Shown here piece after piece: positions 28,663 through 36,844 of a DNA stretch of 36,844 nucleotides. Every line of letters begins with the position of its first letter. The first letter of the stretch is position 1. This stretch comes from Flavobacteriaceae bacterium. GTDB taxonomy: Bacteria; Bacteroidota; Bacteroidia; Flavobacteriales; Flavobacteriaceae. The position numbers were made by a program, and so were the translations under genes. The stretch is from positions 56,692-93,535 of the forward strand of contig NZUH01000030.1 of NCBI GenBank assembly GCA_002697255.1, written 5' to 3'. The notes below the pieces were generated by a model that was not told the DNA's origin, did no database searches, and was given only the letters and a program-made list of their open reading frames with translations.

Positions 28663-31043
28663 TCTTTTCTTTTTGCTAAAAAACCAATGAATAATATTAA
28701 AATAAATGAAATAGAACTGAATAAGCTAATCTTACTACTTAATTCTACGACTTCTGGCTCAAATTTAAATTCTATATTATATTTACCATTAGGGACTTCT
28801 AAACCTCTTAAAATATAGTTAAATCTAAAATGTGAAACCTTTTCACCATTAATATATGAATTCCATCCATGCGGATAATATATTTCAGAAAATATAATTA
28901 AACCCAACTCATCAGATTCAACTTCGTACTTAAGGTAATTTGATTTTTTTTCGATTAAATCTACTCTGTAATCAGTATTTTTATATTTTTTGGATTCAAA
29001 AACTTGAGAAACTGAAATATTTTTGAAATTTAAAGAATCAAGACTTAAAATCTCATCATTGTCATTTGTAACATTAATATTTTCTTTTACAAACCACGCA
29101 CTTCCAGTAATATCATCATTAACATAAACATTTTTCTTATTTTGATCGTTATCTAGGATGTATTTGGTATTTAACATATTTAAGAAATTCATATGATTTT
29201 TATTTACATAAAATTCCATAACATCATTATATCTTCCTAATTTGGCAGCATGATAGCCATTAATAGAGTTTAAATAAAAATTTGGCCGTGTTGAAGATTC
29301 TGTTAAATCAAGAACTCTAAAATCAGAATTGTCAGACATAATATTTTTGTAGTTTTCATCCAGGCTATAAGGATTTTCAACAAAATATGAATCCGTAAAA
29401 TTTCTGTCATTTACATAGTTCTTGTTAAATCTTACTAGATCAAAAACAGTTAACGTAATAATAAAAATTAAGGTTATATTAAATTTTATTTTATTTTTTA
29501 AATACAATAAAATAACAGTAAAAATGATTAGAACATAAAATAATGTTCTGACCAATTGATCTAAAAATATATTTTTTCTGTCTTCTATTAAAACATCTTT
29601 AACAACTTGATTTAATCTTAAATCTGACTGACCGCTAAAGCTTAAATAAGAAGATGAAAAATACAGAGTTATCAAAATTGATAAAAAAACAAAAAGAGTT
29701 GCATAAAGAGCTTTAGTTTTTTCTGAATTATTAATTTTCTTATTTATCAAACTTGTCAAACCAAAAACTGCTAAAACAGGAATACATAACTCAAGAATTA
29801 CCTGAATTGACGAAACCGCCCTAAACTTATTATATAAGGGGAAATAGGAAATAAATAGATTTGTTAAGCTATCAAAATTTTTACCAAATGAAAGTAGTAA
29901 GGAAGCTATTATTGCAGCTAATAGCCATCCTTTGTGCTTTCCTCTATATAAGAATATAGAAAAAATAAATAAAAAGAAAACAACTACTCCCAGATAAGCT
30001 GGAGCTTCAACAAAAGGTTGATCCCCCCAATATATTGGGCTGTTTTTTACAAAATTTTTAGCTTCTATTGTATTATAACCATTTGATTTAAGAAAATTAA
30101 AAAAATTAGAATTCATCCCTAAATTTTCTGAGGATCCGCCTCCCATAATTTTTGGAATAAATAAATTTAAGCTTTCAAAAATTCCATAACTCCATTGAGT
30201 AATATATTCTTGTTGTAAACCATTATTCATTAATTTATCACTACCATCAGGATTAATAGAAAGTGAAGAATAGCTTCCTCTTGTTGATTCTTTAGAATAC
30301 TCAATTGTTGTCATCAAATTAGAAGCATTTAGTAGCAAAGCGAACAACAATGAAAAAATAAGCGTAAAAGCAGTTTTTAATAGATGATCAATATCTTTAC
30401 TTCTTATTCTGTCGTATATAAACCATATAGCCAAAGAAAAAACAATAAAACCTAAATAATAGGTCATTTGAAAATGATTAGCTGTAAACTGAAGAGCAAG
30501 AGCTATGGTAGTTAATAAAAATCCAAAAAAATATTTTCTCCTTGTTACGTATATAATTGAAGCTAAAACAAATGGCATGTAGGAAATAGCATGGGCTTTA
30601 GCATTATGACCAGCACCAATTATTATTATCAAATATGTAGATAATCCAAATGACAAAGCTCCAAACAATGCAAGGCGATAATCAACTTTTAGACTAATCA
30701 TAAAAAAATAAAAGCCTAAGAAATATAAAAAAAGATAATCTGCTGGTCTTGGTAAAAACCTTAAAAACAAATCTAGTTCTTTGATGTAATTATGTGGGTA
30801 TTTAGCGCCTAACTGATAAGTAGGCATGCCAGAAAATGCATTATTTACCCAATATGTTTCTGCATTATTTTGTTTTCTAAAGTCTTTAAGTTCTTTAGAC
30901 ATCCCAGTATATTGAATTATATCATTTTGAAGAATTTTTTTACCTTCAATAATAGGTGAGAAAAATAATACTGAAGTAACAATAAAAATAATTGTCACAA
31001 AAAAATGCTTTAAAAAATTATATTTTAATAAATTTTTAATCAT
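28659..31043 (-). CDS. YfhO-family multi-pass membrane protein
   Basis: Many hydrophobic segments; NNAFSGMPTYQLGAKYPHNYIKELD; C-terminal IIFSEIYYPHGWNSYINGEKV ... GLEVPNGKYNIEFKFEP. Confidence 0.88.
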   Translation of the reverse strand: MIKNLLKYNFLKHFFVTIIFIVTSVLFFSPIIEGKKILQNDIIQYTGMSKELKDFRKQNNAETYWVNNAFSGMPTYQLGAKYPHNYIKELDLFLRFLPRPADYLFLYFLGFYFFMISLKVDYRLALFGALSFGLSTYLIIIIGAGHNAKAHAISYMPFVLASIIYVTRRKYFFGFLLTTIALALQFTANHFQMTYYLGFIVFSLAIWFIYDRIRSKDIDHLLKTAFTLIFSLLFALLLNASNLMTTIEYSKESTRGSYSSLSINPDGSDKLMNNGLQQEYITQWSYGIFESLNLFIPKIMGGGSSENLGMNSNFFNFLKSNGYNTIEAKNFVKNSPIYWGDQPFVEAPAYLGVVVFFLFIFSIFLYRGKHKGWLLAAIIASLLLSFGKNFDSLTNLFISYFPLYNKFRAVSSIQVILELCIPVLAVFGLTSLINKKINNSEKTKALYATLFVFLSILITLYFSSSYLSFSGQSDLRLNQVVKDVLIEDRKNIFLDQLVRTLFYVLIIFTVILLYLKNKIKFNITLIFIITLTVFDLVRFNKNYVNDRNFTDSYFVENPYSLDENYKNIMSDNSDFRVLDLTESSTRPNFYLNSINGYHAAKLGRYNDVMEFYVNKNHMNFLNMLNTKYILDNDQNKKNVYVNDDITGSAWFVKENINVTNDNDEILSLDSLNFKNISVSQVFESKKYKNTDYRVDLIEKKSNYLKYEVESDELGLIIFSEIYYPHGWNSYINGEKVSHFRFNYILRGLEVPNGKYNIEFKFEPEVVELSSKISLFSSISFILILFIGFLAKRKD

Positions 31044-31051
31044 AATCGATA

Positions 31052-31282
31052 TCAGTCAATTTCTTCATAATCTACATAATCACCTAAATTATTTTTATCA
31101 TTAGATTTATTTTTTGGCATCTTATCTATTGAAACTTCTCCTTCCTTATATCTTTTACTTCTTTTTTTATCGTAAGGACCTGCTTGATGTTTTTTAATCT
31201 TGTTTAACAGAAACATATAAAATATTCTAGACAAAAATCTAAAAACAAAATAAAAAACAATTAAAAATAAAAAAAACTTCAT
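31052..31282 (-). CDS. Small membrane protein, DUF4834-like
   Basis: Hydrophobic N-terminus then charged KRSKRYKEGEVSIDKMPKN, directly upstream of yfhO-like gene. Family from memory. Confidence 0.6.
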   Translation of the reverse strand: MKFFLFLIVFYFVFRFLSRIFYMFLLNKIKKHQAGPYDKKRSKRYKEGEVSIDKMPKNKSNDKNNLGDYVDYEEID

Positions 31283-31381
31283 TTTTTAAATATTTTTGAC
31301 AAAGTTACGATTCTAATAATTCAAAAAAAGTTAATATCTTATTAAATTATAAGATTTATATTTGTTATGATACTTAGATAG

Positions 31382-32254
31382 GTGAATAGATTTTTTTTAA
31401 TTTTAATTGTATTTTTTATTTCAAAGATTGACTTTGTTTATTCACAATATACCGAGATAATTAATTCTAATAGACCAGGAAACTCGTCTGGTGCATATTC
31501 TGTTGGTAAAAACATATTACAATTTGAAAATGGATTTTATATTGCAAATGAAAAGCATAAACTACTAAACTATAAGATTAACGGATTTGGAACAGATTTT
31601 AAAATAAGATATGGACTATTATATGAAAAATTAGAGTTGCTAATTGATGGAATATATCAGTCTGATAAATTTACTGATTTAAGATACACTCCATCTAACA
31701 CTTTTAGTAGAAAAAATTTAAAAAAATTTCAAATAGGGGCAAAATACTTAATTTATGACCCTAAAAAGGGTACAGAAGATAAAACTAACTTATACAGTTA
31801 TTGGGCAAATAAAAAGTTTAATTTCAAAAATATAATTCCAGCTATATCAGCTTATATTGGATTAAATATTGATTCTAAAAACAACCCTTACACAAGTTCA
31901 CAAATCAAAGGAGTTAGTCCCTCCTTAGCTATTTTTACTCAAAGCAATATTACAAATAGATCTGTAATTATTACAAACTTAATATTTGAACGAATTGGTA
32001 CTTACCAAAATGATTTTGAATATTTGATTTCTATTACAAATGCATTTAATAAAAATTTTATAGGATTTATCGAAATTCATGGGGTTAAAAGTGATTTTTA
32101 CGCTGATAACAAGTTAGGTTTTGGGTTAGCCCATCTTTTTAGTGATAATCTACAAGTTGATGTGGGAACTATGTTAAATTTTAAAGAAACACCTAAAATC
32201 GGCTATATTAATTTAGGCTTAAGCTATAGAGTTAATTTATATTCAGAAAAATGA
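31382..32254 (+). CDS. Outer-membrane beta-barrel protein (phenol-degradation MetA/transporter-like); GTG start
   Basis: Signal peptide (FFLILIVFFISKIDFVYSQ), alternating beta-strand pattern, NSNRPGNSSGAYSVGKNILQFENGF, terminal aromatic-rich strand. Confidence 0.7.
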   Translation: MNRFFLILIVFFISKIDFVYSQYTEIINSNRPGNSSGAYSVGKNILQFENGFYIANEKHKLLNYKINGFGTDFKIRYGLLYEKLELLIDGIYQSDKFTDLRYTPSNTFSRKNLKKFQIGAKYLIYDPKKGTEDKTNLYSYWANKKFNFKNIIPAISAYIGLNIDSKNNPYTSSQIKGVSPSLAIFTQSNITNRSVIITNLIFERIGTYQNDFEYLISITNAFNKNFIGFIEIHGVKSDFYADNKLGFGLAHLFSDNLQVDVGTMLNFKETPKIGYINLGLSYRVNLYSEK

Positions 32255-33372
32255 TTTTTTTAAAAAAAGTAACAGAAAAAAAAGATTTAAAATATTTTGT
32301 AATGTTTCCCTTTAAACTTTACAAGGGTTCAAAATATTGGGTTCCACCAATTATAAATCAAGAAATGAATAACTTCAATGAAGATTTGAATCCAAATTTA
32401 AAGGATTCTAGTGTAGAACTATTTTTGGCATTAGAAGAGAAAAAAGTTGTAGGTAGAATAGCAGTGATTATAAATTGGTTTGAGGTAAAAAAACAAAAGA
32501 CTAATAAAATAAGATTTGGCTGGTTTGATTTTATCGATAATTACGATGTTAGTAAAAAGCTTTTGGAAAAAGTAACGGAAATCGGCAAAGCTAACAAACT
32601 TGAATATATGGAGGGGCCAATGGGTTTTAGTAATTTAGATAAAGTTGGAGTTCTAACCAGTGGATTTGATGTTATTGGGACAATGATTACAACTTATAAT
32701 TATGATTATTATAAAAATCATTATGAAAAGCATGGATTAAAAGTTGAGAAAACATTTCATGAAAAAACATTTATGTTTAAAGATATTGATCTGGATTACT
32801 ATGAAAAAATGAGTAGAATTGTTAAGAAACGAAATAACCTTAAAGAGGTGAATTTTTATTCTACAAGTAAGGTAATGGATAGAGCAAATGAAATGTTTGA
32901 TTTATTTAATCAATCTTATTCTAAATTATCTTCTTTTGTGAAAATTTCTGAAAAACAAAAAGAACATATGAAGAAAAAATTTCTAAGTTTTATTAATCCA
33001 GAATACATAAAATTTGTAGAAAATAGCGAAAATAAGATTATTGCCTTTGCAATTATTATGCCCTCCTTTGCAAAAGCATTACAGAGAATGAATGGTAAAT
33101 TATTCCCTTTTGGATTCTTGAACCTATTATATGCTAAAAAATTCAATAAAGATGTTACACTTTACTTAATAGGAATACACTCAGATTATCAAAAAATAGG
33201 AGTAACTGCAATCATTTTTAACTCTTTTATTCAGACGCTAAAAAATAAAGGAATACAGGTTTGTAGAAGAACTCCTGAACTTACTGATAATATTTCAATA
33301 GATAAATTATGGAAAAAGTTAAATCCAAAACTTATAAAAAAGAGAAGTACTTATAAATTAGAATTACATTAG
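32251..33372 (+). CDS. GNAT-superfamily acyltransferase-like protein (about 373 aa)
   Basis: VGRIAVIINW, YMEGPMGFSNLDKVGVLTSGFD, KLFPFGFLNLLYAKK, YLIGIHSDYQKIGVTAIIFNSF. Fold call is from pattern, not from a search. Confidence 0.65.
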   Translation: MIFLKKVTEKKDLKYFVMFPFKLYKGSKYWVPPIINQEMNNFNEDLNPNLKDSSVELFLALEEKKVVGRIAVIINWFEVKKQKTNKIRFGWFDFIDNYDVSKKLLEKVTEIGKANKLEYMEGPMGFSNLDKVGVLTSGFDVIGTMITTYNYDYYKNHYEKHGLKVEKTFHEKTFMFKDIDLDYYEKMSRIVKKRNNLKEVNFYSTSKVMDRANEMFDLFNQSYSKLSSFVKISEKQKEHMKKKFLSFINPEYIKFVENSENKIIAFAIIMPSFAKALQRMNGKLFPFGFLNLLYAKKFNKDVTLYLIGIHSDYQKIGVTAIIFNSFIQTLKNKGIQVCRRTPELTDNISIDKLWKKLNPKLIKKRSTYKLELH

Positions 33373-34608
33373 TTTTTCCGAAATCTTTTTATAAACACCT
33401 GATGTCAATCGATCTCTAATTGATGAAAATGCATCTAATGTTTCTTCGATATCTTTAAAATTGTGTGAAGCAGTTGGGATTAGTCTCAATAAAATTAGTC
33501 CTTTTGGAATAACAGGATAAATAACAATTGAGCAGAAAATTTTATAATTTTCTCTCAAATCTTTAACTAATGCAAAAGCCTCTGGAACAGATCCTTTTAA
33601 ATAAACAGGAGTTACGCAACTTTGAGTAGAACCAATATCAAATCCTCTATCTTTTAATCCTGATTGAAGTTTATTTACATTATCCCAAAGCTTTTGTTTT
33701 ATCACAGGTCTGGATTTTAATATATCCAAACGTTTTAATATTCCTTCAACTAACTGCATTTGAAGAGATTTTGCAAAAACCTGTGATCTCATATTATATT
33801 TCAAAAAATCTATAATTTCTTTATCTGAAGCAATAAAAGCTCCTGTACTTGCCATTGATTTTGCAAATGTTGCAAAATACACATCAATTTCATCTTGAAT
33901 ACCTTGCTCCTCCCCTGCACCTCCACCAGTTTTACCTAATGTTCCAAAACCATGAGCATCATCAACTAATAATCTGAAATTAAATTTTTTCTTTAGTTCA
34001 ACAATTTCTTTTAGCCTACCCTGTTCTCCACGCATTCCAAACACACCTTCAGAAATAACTAAAATACCACCATTAGTTTCATTAGCTATTTTTGTTGCTC
34101 TTCCAAGATTTTTTTCAAGACTTTCCATGTCGTTATGTTGATATGTGAATCTTTTCCCTAAGTGAAGTCTAACTCCGTCTACAATACATGCGTGAGAATC
34201 AATATCATATACTATAACATCATTTTTGCTTACAAGTGAATCAATTGTAGATAATATTCCTTGATAGCCAAAATTTAAAACATAAGCAGCTTCTTTATTT
34301 ACAAAATCTGCTAATTCATTTTGAAGTTTTTCATGTAAATCAGTATGACCAGACATTAATCTTGCACCCATTGGATAGGCAGAACCATATTTAGCGGCAG
34401 CTTCTGCATCAATTTCTCTAACCTCAGGGTGATTAGCTAAACCGAGATAATCATTAACACTCCAAGTTATAACCTCTTTTCCGTTAAATTTCATTCTACT
34501 TGAAATATCACCCTCAAGCTTGGGGAAGGCAAAATAACCCTCTGCAATATCTGCCCATTTTCCCAACGGGCCCTTATTATTTCGCATTCTATCAAATAAA
34601 TCTCTCAT
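33364..34608 (-). CDS. Alpha-oxoamine synthase-family PLP enzyme (serine palmitoyltransferase / cysteate acyltransferase / KBL-like)
   Basis: WSVNDYLGLANHPEV, GSAYPMGARLMSGHTDLHEKLQNELADF, DIDSHACIVDGVRL, LVDDAHGFGTLGKTGGGAGEEQG, YFATFAKSMASTGAFIA (PLP Lys). Confidence 0.9.
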   Translation of the reverse strand: MRDLFDRMRNNKGPLGKWADIAEGYFAFPKLEGDISSRMKFNGKEVITWSVNDYLGLANHPEVREIDAEAAAKYGSAYPMGARLMSGHTDLHEKLQNELADFVNKEAAYVLNFGYQGILSTIDSLVSKNDVIVYDIDSHACIVDGVRLHLGKRFTYQHNDMESLEKNLGRATKIANETNGGILVISEGVFGMRGEQGRLKEIVELKKKFNFRLLVDDAHGFGTLGKTGGGAGEEQGIQDEIDVYFATFAKSMASTGAFIASDKEIIDFLKYNMRSQVFAKSLQMQLVEGILKRLDILKSRPVIKQKLWDNVNKLQSGLKDRGFDIGSTQSCVTPVYLKGSVPEAFALVKDLRENYKIFCSIVIYPVIPKGLILLRLIPTASHNFKDIEETLDAFSSIRDRLTSGVYKKISEKLM

Positions 34609-34630
34609 AATTTTATAATTAATAATATTT

Positions 34631-35635
34631 TTAATTTAAATCCAAAAAGCCTTGATCTTTCATCCAATTATCATCAAATATTTTACTTAGATATCTAGAT
34701 CCGTGATCAGGAAAAATAACAACTATCATATCGGACTCTTTAAATTCACATAATTTATTAAGCTCTTTTACTGCTTGAAATGCTGCACCGCTAGTATATC
34801 CTACAAAAATACCTTCTTTTTTAACAATTTCTCTAGCTGTATGTGCACTTTCTTTATCCGTTACTTTAATAAATTTATCTATTATTTGAAAATCAGTTAC
34901 TGCAGGTATTAAGTTTTTTCCTAAACCTTCAATTCTGTAAGGAAAAATCTCCTTTTCATCAATTTTACCGGTTTCATGATATTTCTTTAAAATGGAACCA
35001 TATGCATCTACTCCAATAATTTTAATATTTGAATTCATTTCTTTTAAGAATTTTGCAGTACCTGAAATTGTACCTCCTGTTCCACTACAAACGACTAGAT
35101 GAGAAATTTTTCCGTCAGTTTGTTCCCATATCTCAGGACCAGTTGTCAAATAATGTGCTTCTGCATTTAACTCATTAAAATATTGATTAATATATATAGA
35201 TCCAGGGATATCTTTATGGAATTTTTTTGCAACTTCGTAATATGATCTTGGATCATCTGCTGCAACATTAGATGGACATACATGGACCTCTGCCCCCATG
35301 GCTTTTAACATATCAATTTTATCCTTTGATGATTTCGATGTAACGGCTAAAATACATTTATATCCTTTCATTAGTGAAACCATCGCAAGGCTAAATCCGG
35401 TATTTCCAGATGTTGTTTCAATGATTGTATCACCTTTTTTTAATATTCCTTTATTTTCAGCGGAAACGATTATATGAAGGGCAATTCTGTCTTTTGAAGA
35501 TTGCCCAGGGTTAGAAGATTCAAGCTTTGCTAGATATGTTCCAGGAAAGCTTTTACTTAATTTATTTATTTTTACCATAGGTGTATTGCCTACAAGCTCC
35601 AATAAATTATTAAAAACATTATTTTTTCGGTTCAT
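34631..35635 (-). CDS. Cysteine synthase / cystathionine beta-synthase-like PLP enzyme (possible cysteate synthase)
   Basis: [29 protein letters not shown] (PLP Lys), [56 protein letters not shown]. Confidence 0.88.
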   Translation of the reverse strand: MNRKNNVFNNLLELVGNTPMVKINKLSKSFPGTYLAKLESSNPGQSSKDRIALHIIVSAENKGILKKGDTIIETTSGNTGFSLAMVSLMKGYKCILAVTSKSSKDKIDMLKAMGAEVHVCPSNVAADDPRSYYEVAKKFHKDIPGSIYINQYFNELNAEAHYLTTGPEIWEQTDGKISHLVVCSGTGGTISGTAKFLKEMNSNIKIIGVDAYGSILKKYHETGKIDEKEIFPYRIEGLGKNLIPAVTDFQIIDKFIKVTDKESAHTAREIVKKEGIFVGYTSGAAFQAVKELNKLCEFKESDMIVVIFPDHGSRYLSKIFDDNWMKDQGFLDLN

Positions 35636-35702
35636 TTTTAGAGAAAAAAGCTTTCAATAAAATAAAAAACAAAAATACGAGATTTTTTTATCTATTTAAA
35701 GA

Positions 35703-36731
35703 TTAAACCATACAATTATCAACAATCTCAAGAAGATTCTTATGATTATTTTCAATATAGTTTAAATGTGTGACTAACCTTATTTTTTTTGGCCCCATAG
35801 AGTGCCAATCAAAAAATACTTTTTGTTTTGTGAAATATTCTATCAATTTCTTTTTTTTAGATGAATTAACCAAGTCAATAATAATAATGTTGGTTTCAAC
35901 GTCATTTATGTTATCAACAAATTCTTTATTTGAAAAATGATTAGCTAATTCTTTAGCTCTTCTATGATCTTCTTTTAATCTCTCTATATTATTTTCAATA
36001 GCATATAATCCTGCTGCAGCCAAATACCCAACTTGTCTCATGGCACCACCCAGGATTTTCCTTATCCTTAACGCATTATTTAAAAACTCTTCTGATCCAA
36101 CTAAAACTGATCCAATTGGACATCCCAAACCTTTACTTAAACAAACAGACATCGTGTCAAAAAACTTTCCGTATAATTTTGGATCATCATTTTTTACTAT
36201 CAATGAGTTCCAAATCCTTGCCCCATCCATATGTAGACCTAAATTATTTTTATTACAAACTTTATTAATTTTATCAAAATCATTAACATTCCAACATGAG
36301 CCCCCACCCTTATTTGTTGTGTTTTCAAGACTCACTAATTTTGATAAAGGTGCATGATAAAATTCTTTAGGGTTAATTGCATCTAATAACTGTTCTGAAG
36401 AAAAAATACCTTTTTCACCTTTTAATAATTTAAAAGAAACTCCGCTGTTAAACGACGCGCCACCACCTTCGTAATTATAAACATGTGAATAGTCGTGAGT
36501 AATCACCTGATCTCCTGGATTTGTGTGAAGTTTAATGGCGGTTTGATTAGCCATAGTTCCTGATGGAAAAAACATTGCTTTATCCATTCCAAAATAATCT
36601 GCAACTAAATTTTCCAACTGTTTAACAGTTGGATCTTCACCATAAACATCATCTCCAACCTTTGCCTTAAGCATAGCATCAAGCATTTTATTACATGGCT
36701 TGGTTATAGTATCACTCCTTAAATCAATCAT
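35703..36731 (-). CDS. ltaE: Low-specificity L-threonine aldolase
   Basis: MIDLRSDTITKPCNKMLDAMLKAKVGDDVYGEDPTVKQLE, FFPSGTMANQTAIKLHT, LHMDGARIWNS, VCLSKGLGCPIGSVLVGS. Confidence 0.95.
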   Translation of the reverse strand: MIDLRSDTITKPCNKMLDAMLKAKVGDDVYGEDPTVKQLENLVADYFGMDKAMFFPSGTMANQTAIKLHTNPGDQVITHDYSHVYNYEGGGASFNSGVSFKLLKGEKGIFSSEQLLDAINPKEFYHAPLSKLVSLENTTNKGGGSCWNVNDFDKINKVCNKNNLGLHMDGARIWNSLIVKNDDPKLYGKFFDTMSVCLSKGLGCPIGSVLVGSEEFLNNALRIRKILGGAMRQVGYLAAAGLYAIENNIERLKEDHRRAKELANHFSNKEFVDNINDVETNIIIIDLVNSSKKKKLIEYFTKQKVFFDWHSMGPKKIRLVTHLNYIENNHKNLLEIVDNCMV

Positions 36732-36844
36732 CTTATCGGTATATAATTACAATTTTCTGTTCCTATTGGAGAACCATCGGGGATTTTTAAAGAATCTTTT
36801 ATTTCATATTCTTCTGGGTCCTCATAGAAATCTGTAATCATTCT
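36728..36844 (-). CDS. 3' end of an unidentified gene (N-terminus beyond window)
   Basis: Reverse-strand translation RMITDFYEDPEEYEIKDSLKIPDGSPIGTENCNYIPIR* is open to the window edge. Its TGA overlaps the ltaE ATG (ATGA). Confidence 0.6.
   Translation of the reverse strand, partial: RMITDFYEDPEEYEIKDSLKIPDGSPIGTENCNYIPIR

Noticed and set aside
35810-35830. Reverse-strand TTGGCACTCTATGG as a sigma-54 element
   Set aside because: Internal to ltaE, with no TTGC at the -12 position.
1-36844. Mobile element, prophage, CRISPR, defence island, tRNA/rRNA
   Set aside because: No integrase/transposase, no long terminal or direct repeats, no regularly spaced repeats, and intergenic gaps contain no cloverleaf-like sequence that I could see. 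Gene content is core chromosomal.

Overview
The window is about 37 kb of low-GC, densely packed chromosome from a Bacteroidota/Flavobacteriia-like organism. I base that on gene content, gene order and TAnnTTTG-type promoters. Most of it is housekeeping: porX-like 3' end, tsaE, proline dehydrogenase, aroB, Lrp/AsnC, parC-parE, ychF, ferredoxin, LuxC-like acyl-CoA reductase, serC-serA, msrA, lolD, S10 peptidase, dihydroorotase-like protein, MBL hydrolase, bcp, nth, ECF sigma factor, uvrA, glycosyltransferase, YfhO, alpha-oxoamine synthase, CBS-like PLP enzyme and threonine aldolase. I saw no tRNA, rRNA, CRISPR array, transposon or phage module. The strongest items for follow-up are: (1) a sigma-54-like -24/-12 element just after uvrA, about 60 bp upstream of the only strong intrinsic terminator I noticed, with no ORF between them, which suggests a short RNA; (2) an alpha-oxoamine synthase next to a cysteine/cystathionine-synthase-like enzyme, facing a GNAT-like protein, which is a plausible sulfonolipid (capnine-type) module; (3) an unlisted 45-aa ORF downstream of the ECF sigma factor; (4) a dihydroorotase homologue that has lost its metal-binding residues; (5) an XRE regulator whose start codon and -7 element lie inside a perfect palindrome, followed by an overlapping small lipoprotein gene; (6) an apparent start-codon/frame anomaly in the acyl-CoA reductase. 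No search or structure prediction was run. Family names come from motif recognition and memory.
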